Source: an uncultured Bulleidia sp.
GTDB lineage: Bacteria; Bacillota_I; Bacilli_A; Erysipelotrichales; Erysipelotrichaceae
Direction: 5' to 3'
Assembly: GCA_934754415.1 (NCBI GenBank)
Contig: CAKVIS010000064.1
Span: forward strand, 1 to 8,116
Length of the DNA: 8,116 nt
This document shows, piece by piece, positions 6,552-8,116 of the stretch. Below the pieces are notes generated by a model. That model made no database searches. It saw only the letters and a program-made list of their open reading frames with translations, and had not been told where the DNA came from. Both the position numbers and the translations under genes were made by a program. How positions within the stretch are numbered: position 1 is the first letter of the stretch; each line of letters begins with the position of its first letter.

Positions 6552-7097
6552 ATGGAAATCAGTGATGTTGAGTGGAAAGAACGTTTAGATAAAATACGAA
6601 AGATACTAGAAATGAATGCGAAAAATCCTGAAGCTGTTTATTATGGTTTTTTGGATTTTGATGGGGTTATTAATGTATTCCTGGATCCGAATACACCGGA
6701 ATATCAGGAAATTGTTATGGAAAAAGCAAAAAAATTTCAGTTTGTGGATGAAAAATGCATGAAGCGACTATCTGATTTCTGCCTGCAACATTCTATTAAA
6801 ATTGTTATCTCTTCTTCCTGGAGATTCTCCGGAGTGGAGTATTGTAAAAAATACCTTTTACAGGGAGGAATGGATGAAAGAGTACCAGTAGTTGGTACTA
6901 CAGAAATGGAATTTTCTAAAAACAGAGAAATTCATATTACAGACTATCTTCTGGAACACCCTGATTTTAAAGGATTTATTATTTTTGATGATTTGGGATT
7001 ACCTCATCTTAGCCAGTATCTTGTGCAATGTGAGACATTGCGAGGTTTTGATGATATTAAAGCAGAAGAAGCAAAAAAACTTATTGCACAGTTTTAG
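6552..7097 (+). CDS. Small HAD-fold protein, RNA-repair (SAK) HAD type
   Basis: This 181-residue protein carries the HAD phosphatase motifs in order: motif I FLDFDGVINV with Asp35 (nucleophile) and Asp37, motif II ISSSWR (86-91) with its Ser, a basic stretch KNREIH (123-128) near motif III, and motif IV FIIFDDLG with Asp146-Asp147. The LDFDGV and S-S-S-W-R pair, with little room for a cap, resembles the HAD domains named for Swiss Army Knife RNA-repair proteins (HAD_SAK), which are otherwise of unproven activity. Catalytic residues look intact, so a phosphatase is plausible; the substrate is unknown. The gene starts 20 bases after the previous stop, with AAAAGGGG (6538-6545) and a 6-base spacer, so it belongs to the same operon. 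Its stop overlaps the stop of the convergent gene by 3 bases. It is probably cytosolic. Confidence 0.8.
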   Translation: MEISDVEWKERLDKIRKILEMNAKNPEAVYYGFLDFDGVINVFLDPNTPEYQEIVMEKAKKFQFVDEKCMKRLSDFCLQHSIKIVISSSWRFSGVEYCKKYLLQGGMDERVPVVGTTEMEFSKNREIHITDYLLEHPDFKGFIIFDDLGLPHLSQYLVQCETLRGFDDIKAEEAKKLIAQF

Positions 7098-7519
7098 GAA
7101 GAAGGGCAACTTTCTTCTTTTTCTTTTGGCAGATATTTCTTTAAATCGTTGGTAACTCTTCTGTGCAGACTGGTGGGACATATGTCCATCTCTTCTGCCA
7201 TTTTGGTATAAGGGTATTTATTAACTAAAACCTGCCATAACATGTACGTATCACCTGATGGTTCAAGACATTGAAATCCAGTCTCTATCCATCGAATTTT
7301 AGCTTTGATTTCTTGTATTTCTGTTTCAAGCTTATTTTTATTATCAAGCCATACTGTACTCAGGTACTGTACAGGGCGATAATCATATTTCTGCTCATAA
7401 TCATTGCTGTGGACGCAATAAGATTTCCATTCCATCTCTTGATACTCCAGCTGAAGATGATGCAGATGTTTCTGATAGTAAGTATATTTTGCACATTCTT
7501 TTCTAAAAGTTTGAATCAT
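7094..7519 (-). CDS. Small HTH protein, sigma-region-4-like, second of a pair
   Basis: I start this 141-residue protein at the Met encoded at 7519-7517 because GGAGGA lies about 8 bases ahead; the open frame extends 25 codons further upstream, but only over the coding region of the preceding gene. The N-terminal two thirds are charged and helical, with a coiled-coil-like stretch NKLETEIQEIKAKIRWIET. The C-terminal part (about residues 92-130) reads as a helix-turn-helix: LWQVLVNKYPYTKMAEEM, then ICPTSLHRRVTNDLKKYL, like sigma-70 region 4 and the phage ArpU/RinA/DUF1492 regulators. The tail is acidic-basic (PKEKEESCPSS). It overlaps the upstream HTH gene by 17 bases and converges on the ABC operon. 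A DNA-binding role in transcription control is inferred; the target is unknown. Confidence 0.7.
   Translation of the reverse strand: MIQTFRKECAKYTYYQKHLHHLQLEYQEMEWKSYCVHSNDYEQKYDYRPVQYLSTVWLDNKNKLETEIQEIKAKIRWIETGFQCLEPSGDTYMLWQVLVNKYPYTKMAEEMDICPTSLHRRVTNDLKKYLPKEKEESCPSS
7097..7122 (+). terminator. Terminator of the ABC operon, inside the opposing gene's 3' end
   Basis: GAAGAAG (7098-7104) pairs with TTTCTTC (7111-7117) around a 6-base loop, 7 pairs with one G-U, and G7097 can add a wobble pair. A T-rich tail follows (TTTTTCTTTT, 7118-7127). It starts at the last base of the HAD gene's stop codon and lies in the last codons of the minus-strand gene. The T tail exists only in the plus direction. 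Confidence 0.6.
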
Positions 7520-7895
7520 ATATGCATTCCTCCATAAGTACTCCGTAAATCCATGTATGCATTCTTCTCTGCAATGTTCTGACAGAAATTCCATATTCCA
7601 ATGCCAGAGCGGACTGTTTTTCTTTCAGAGCATATTGTCTGTAGACCAATACTTTAGCCTTTTCTCCGTATAGTATTTCTATCTCATCGAGTAAAGAGTG
7701 AAACTTATGAAGTTGCTGTAATAAATACAGATACTGTCTGTTTCTTTCGTATGAGGAATCATATATCTGGTGCGAATCGCTTATCTTGGATAAAAAGGTA
7801 TTGACCTGAATTGTTTTTGCCCATCTATTGTGTTGCATATAGGTGGAACAAAGGTGATTGAAAGCTTCTTTTCTTACTTCATATGTAATTTCCAT
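7503..7895 (-). CDS. Small HTH protein, sigma-region-4-like, first of a pair
   Basis: This 130-residue protein has a helical N-terminal part (EVRKEAFNHL to SKISDSHQIYDSSYERNRQ), a leucine-rich amphipathic helix (YLYLLQQLHKFHSLLDEIEIL, about 56-75) and a helix-turn-helix at about 83-118 (RQYALKEKQSALALEYGISV followed by RTLQRRMHTWIY). The 'ALEYGIS..TLQRR' core is the typical recognition-helix arrangement of sigma region 4 and phage late-gene regulators. ATG 7895-7893 is preceded by GAGAGG with a rather long spacer of about 12 bases, so initiation may be modest. It shares its general plan (helical front, HTH end) with the next gene, so the two may be old duplicates or partners. No other phage gene is nearby. 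Function beyond DNA binding is not claimed. Confidence 0.75.
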   Translation of the reverse strand: MEITYEVRKEAFNHLCSTYMQHNRWAKTIQVNTFLSKISDSHQIYDSSYERNRQYLYLLQQLHKFHSLLDEIEILYGEKAKVLVYRQYALKEKQSALALEYGISVRTLQRRMHTWIYGVLMEECIYDSNF

Positions 7896-7962
7896 GGTTT
7901 AAAATTTCCTCTCAATATCTATATTGTTAAAAAATGGTAAAGTCATATCTTTTTTTTCTAAA

Positions 7963-7992
7963 AATATATGTTACTATTCACCGATAACTCAA
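7963..7992 (-). promoter_or_regulatory. Candidate promoter of the HTH gene pair
   Basis: Read on the minus strand, TTGAGT (7992-7987), an 18-base gap and TATATT (7968-7963) form a possible sigma-A promoter, about 67 bases before the start codon. Another -35-like box, a perfect TTGACA, lies at 8012-8007, but the hexamers 16-18 bases after it (such as AGTTAT) are poor -10 boxes. Either could be used. Confidence 0.4.
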
Positions 7993-8018
7993 TAAACAAA
8001 AAAATCTGTCAATAGCAG

Positions 8019-8027
8019 TTATCCACA
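8019..8027 (+). other. Perfect DnaA-box 9-mer
   Basis: TTATCCACA at 8019-8027 is the exact consensus DnaA binding sequence. On the minus strand it sits 6 bases upstream of a TTGACA hexamer, in an AT-rich stretch before the HTH genes. I see no second box close by, so an origin is not indicated; a lone 9-mer occurs by chance several times in a bacterial genome. Confidence 0.35.
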
Positions 8028-8044
8028 AAATAAAGAAATTTTCT

Positions 8045-8099
8045 AAAAAAGAGTCGCTGTATAACGCCTGTTTAAATGGGTTTGCAGCGATTCTTTTTT
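8045..8099. terminator. Bidirectional hairpin terminator
   Basis: AAAAAAGAGTCGCTG (8045-8059) pairs with CAGCGATTCTTTTTT (8085-8099) with one G-U in the GC-rich part. The A and T flanks give a T run on either strand. The 25-base loop may fold further (CC at 8067-8068 with GG at 8078-8079). No plus-strand gene in the window leads into it, so it most likely ends a minus-strand gene to the right of the window, insulating the HTH promoter. Confidence 0.7.
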
Positions 8100-8116
8100 T
8101 GAACCTTTTTCAACTG

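Noticed and set aside
7520..7594. 25-codon N-terminal extension of the second HTH gene
   Set aside because: It overlaps the coding end of the preceding gene, while GGAGGA precedes the internal Met at 7519.
7896..8050. Replication origin suggested by the DnaA box and AT-rich DNA
   Set aside because: Only one box was found and there is no dnaA, dnaN or plasmid rep gene nearby.
1..8116. CRISPR arrays, tRNA genes, insertion sequences
   Set aside because: No regularly spaced repeats, no tRNA-like fold or CCA end, no transposase motifs and no paired terminal repeats were noticed.

Overview
The window is AT-rich, densely coded DNA with Shine-Dalgarno-led genes, short intergenic gaps and short hairpin terminators followed by T runs. 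This fits a low-GC Bacillota (Firmicutes). The hybrid histidine kinase remnant has a motif set common in gut Lachnospiraceae and Erysipelotrichia, so a gut anaerobe is likely; the genus cannot be told from the sequence. No tRNA, rRNA, CRISPR array or insertion sequence was seen.

Layout. (1) Positions 1-1724 hold a decayed two-component region: the last codons of an upstream gene, a broken TM/PAS-like fragment, and a hybrid histidine kinase (HisKA, HATPase_c, receiver) split by frameshifts. (2) Positions 1725-2003 are a regulatory gap with a possible 15-codon leader ORF, a good Rho-independent terminator, a strong ribosome site that leads into an ATG-TGA start-stop, and a promoter whose -10 box ends 7 bases before the next start codon. 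(3) Positions 2004-7097 look like one four-gene operon (gaps -4, +11 and +20 bases): two ABC half-transporters forming an asymmetric heterodimeric exporter, a PfkB/ribokinase-fold protein that seems to lack its catalytic motif, and a small HAD-fold protein of the kind named for RNA-repair polyproteins. A hairpin terminator closes it. (4) Positions 7094-7895 on the minus strand carry two overlapping small genes, both ending in a sigma-region-4-like helix-turn-helix. (5) Positions 7896-8116 hold their likely promoter, a perfect DnaA-box 9-mer and a bidirectional hairpin terminator.

How the parts fit. The two ABC proteins complement each other at sequence level: the first has a non-canonical Walker B residue but a canonical signature, and the second the reverse. 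Together they give one competent and one degenerate ATP site, as in BmrCD- or TM287/288-type drug exporters. The leader ORF plus terminator upstream suggests, without proving, ribosome-dependent attenuation like that described for bmrB-bmrCD. The roles of the kinase-like and HAD proteins in the operon are unknown. The two HTH proteins resemble phage-type late regulators (ArpU/RinA/DUF1492-like), but no other phage gene is visible.
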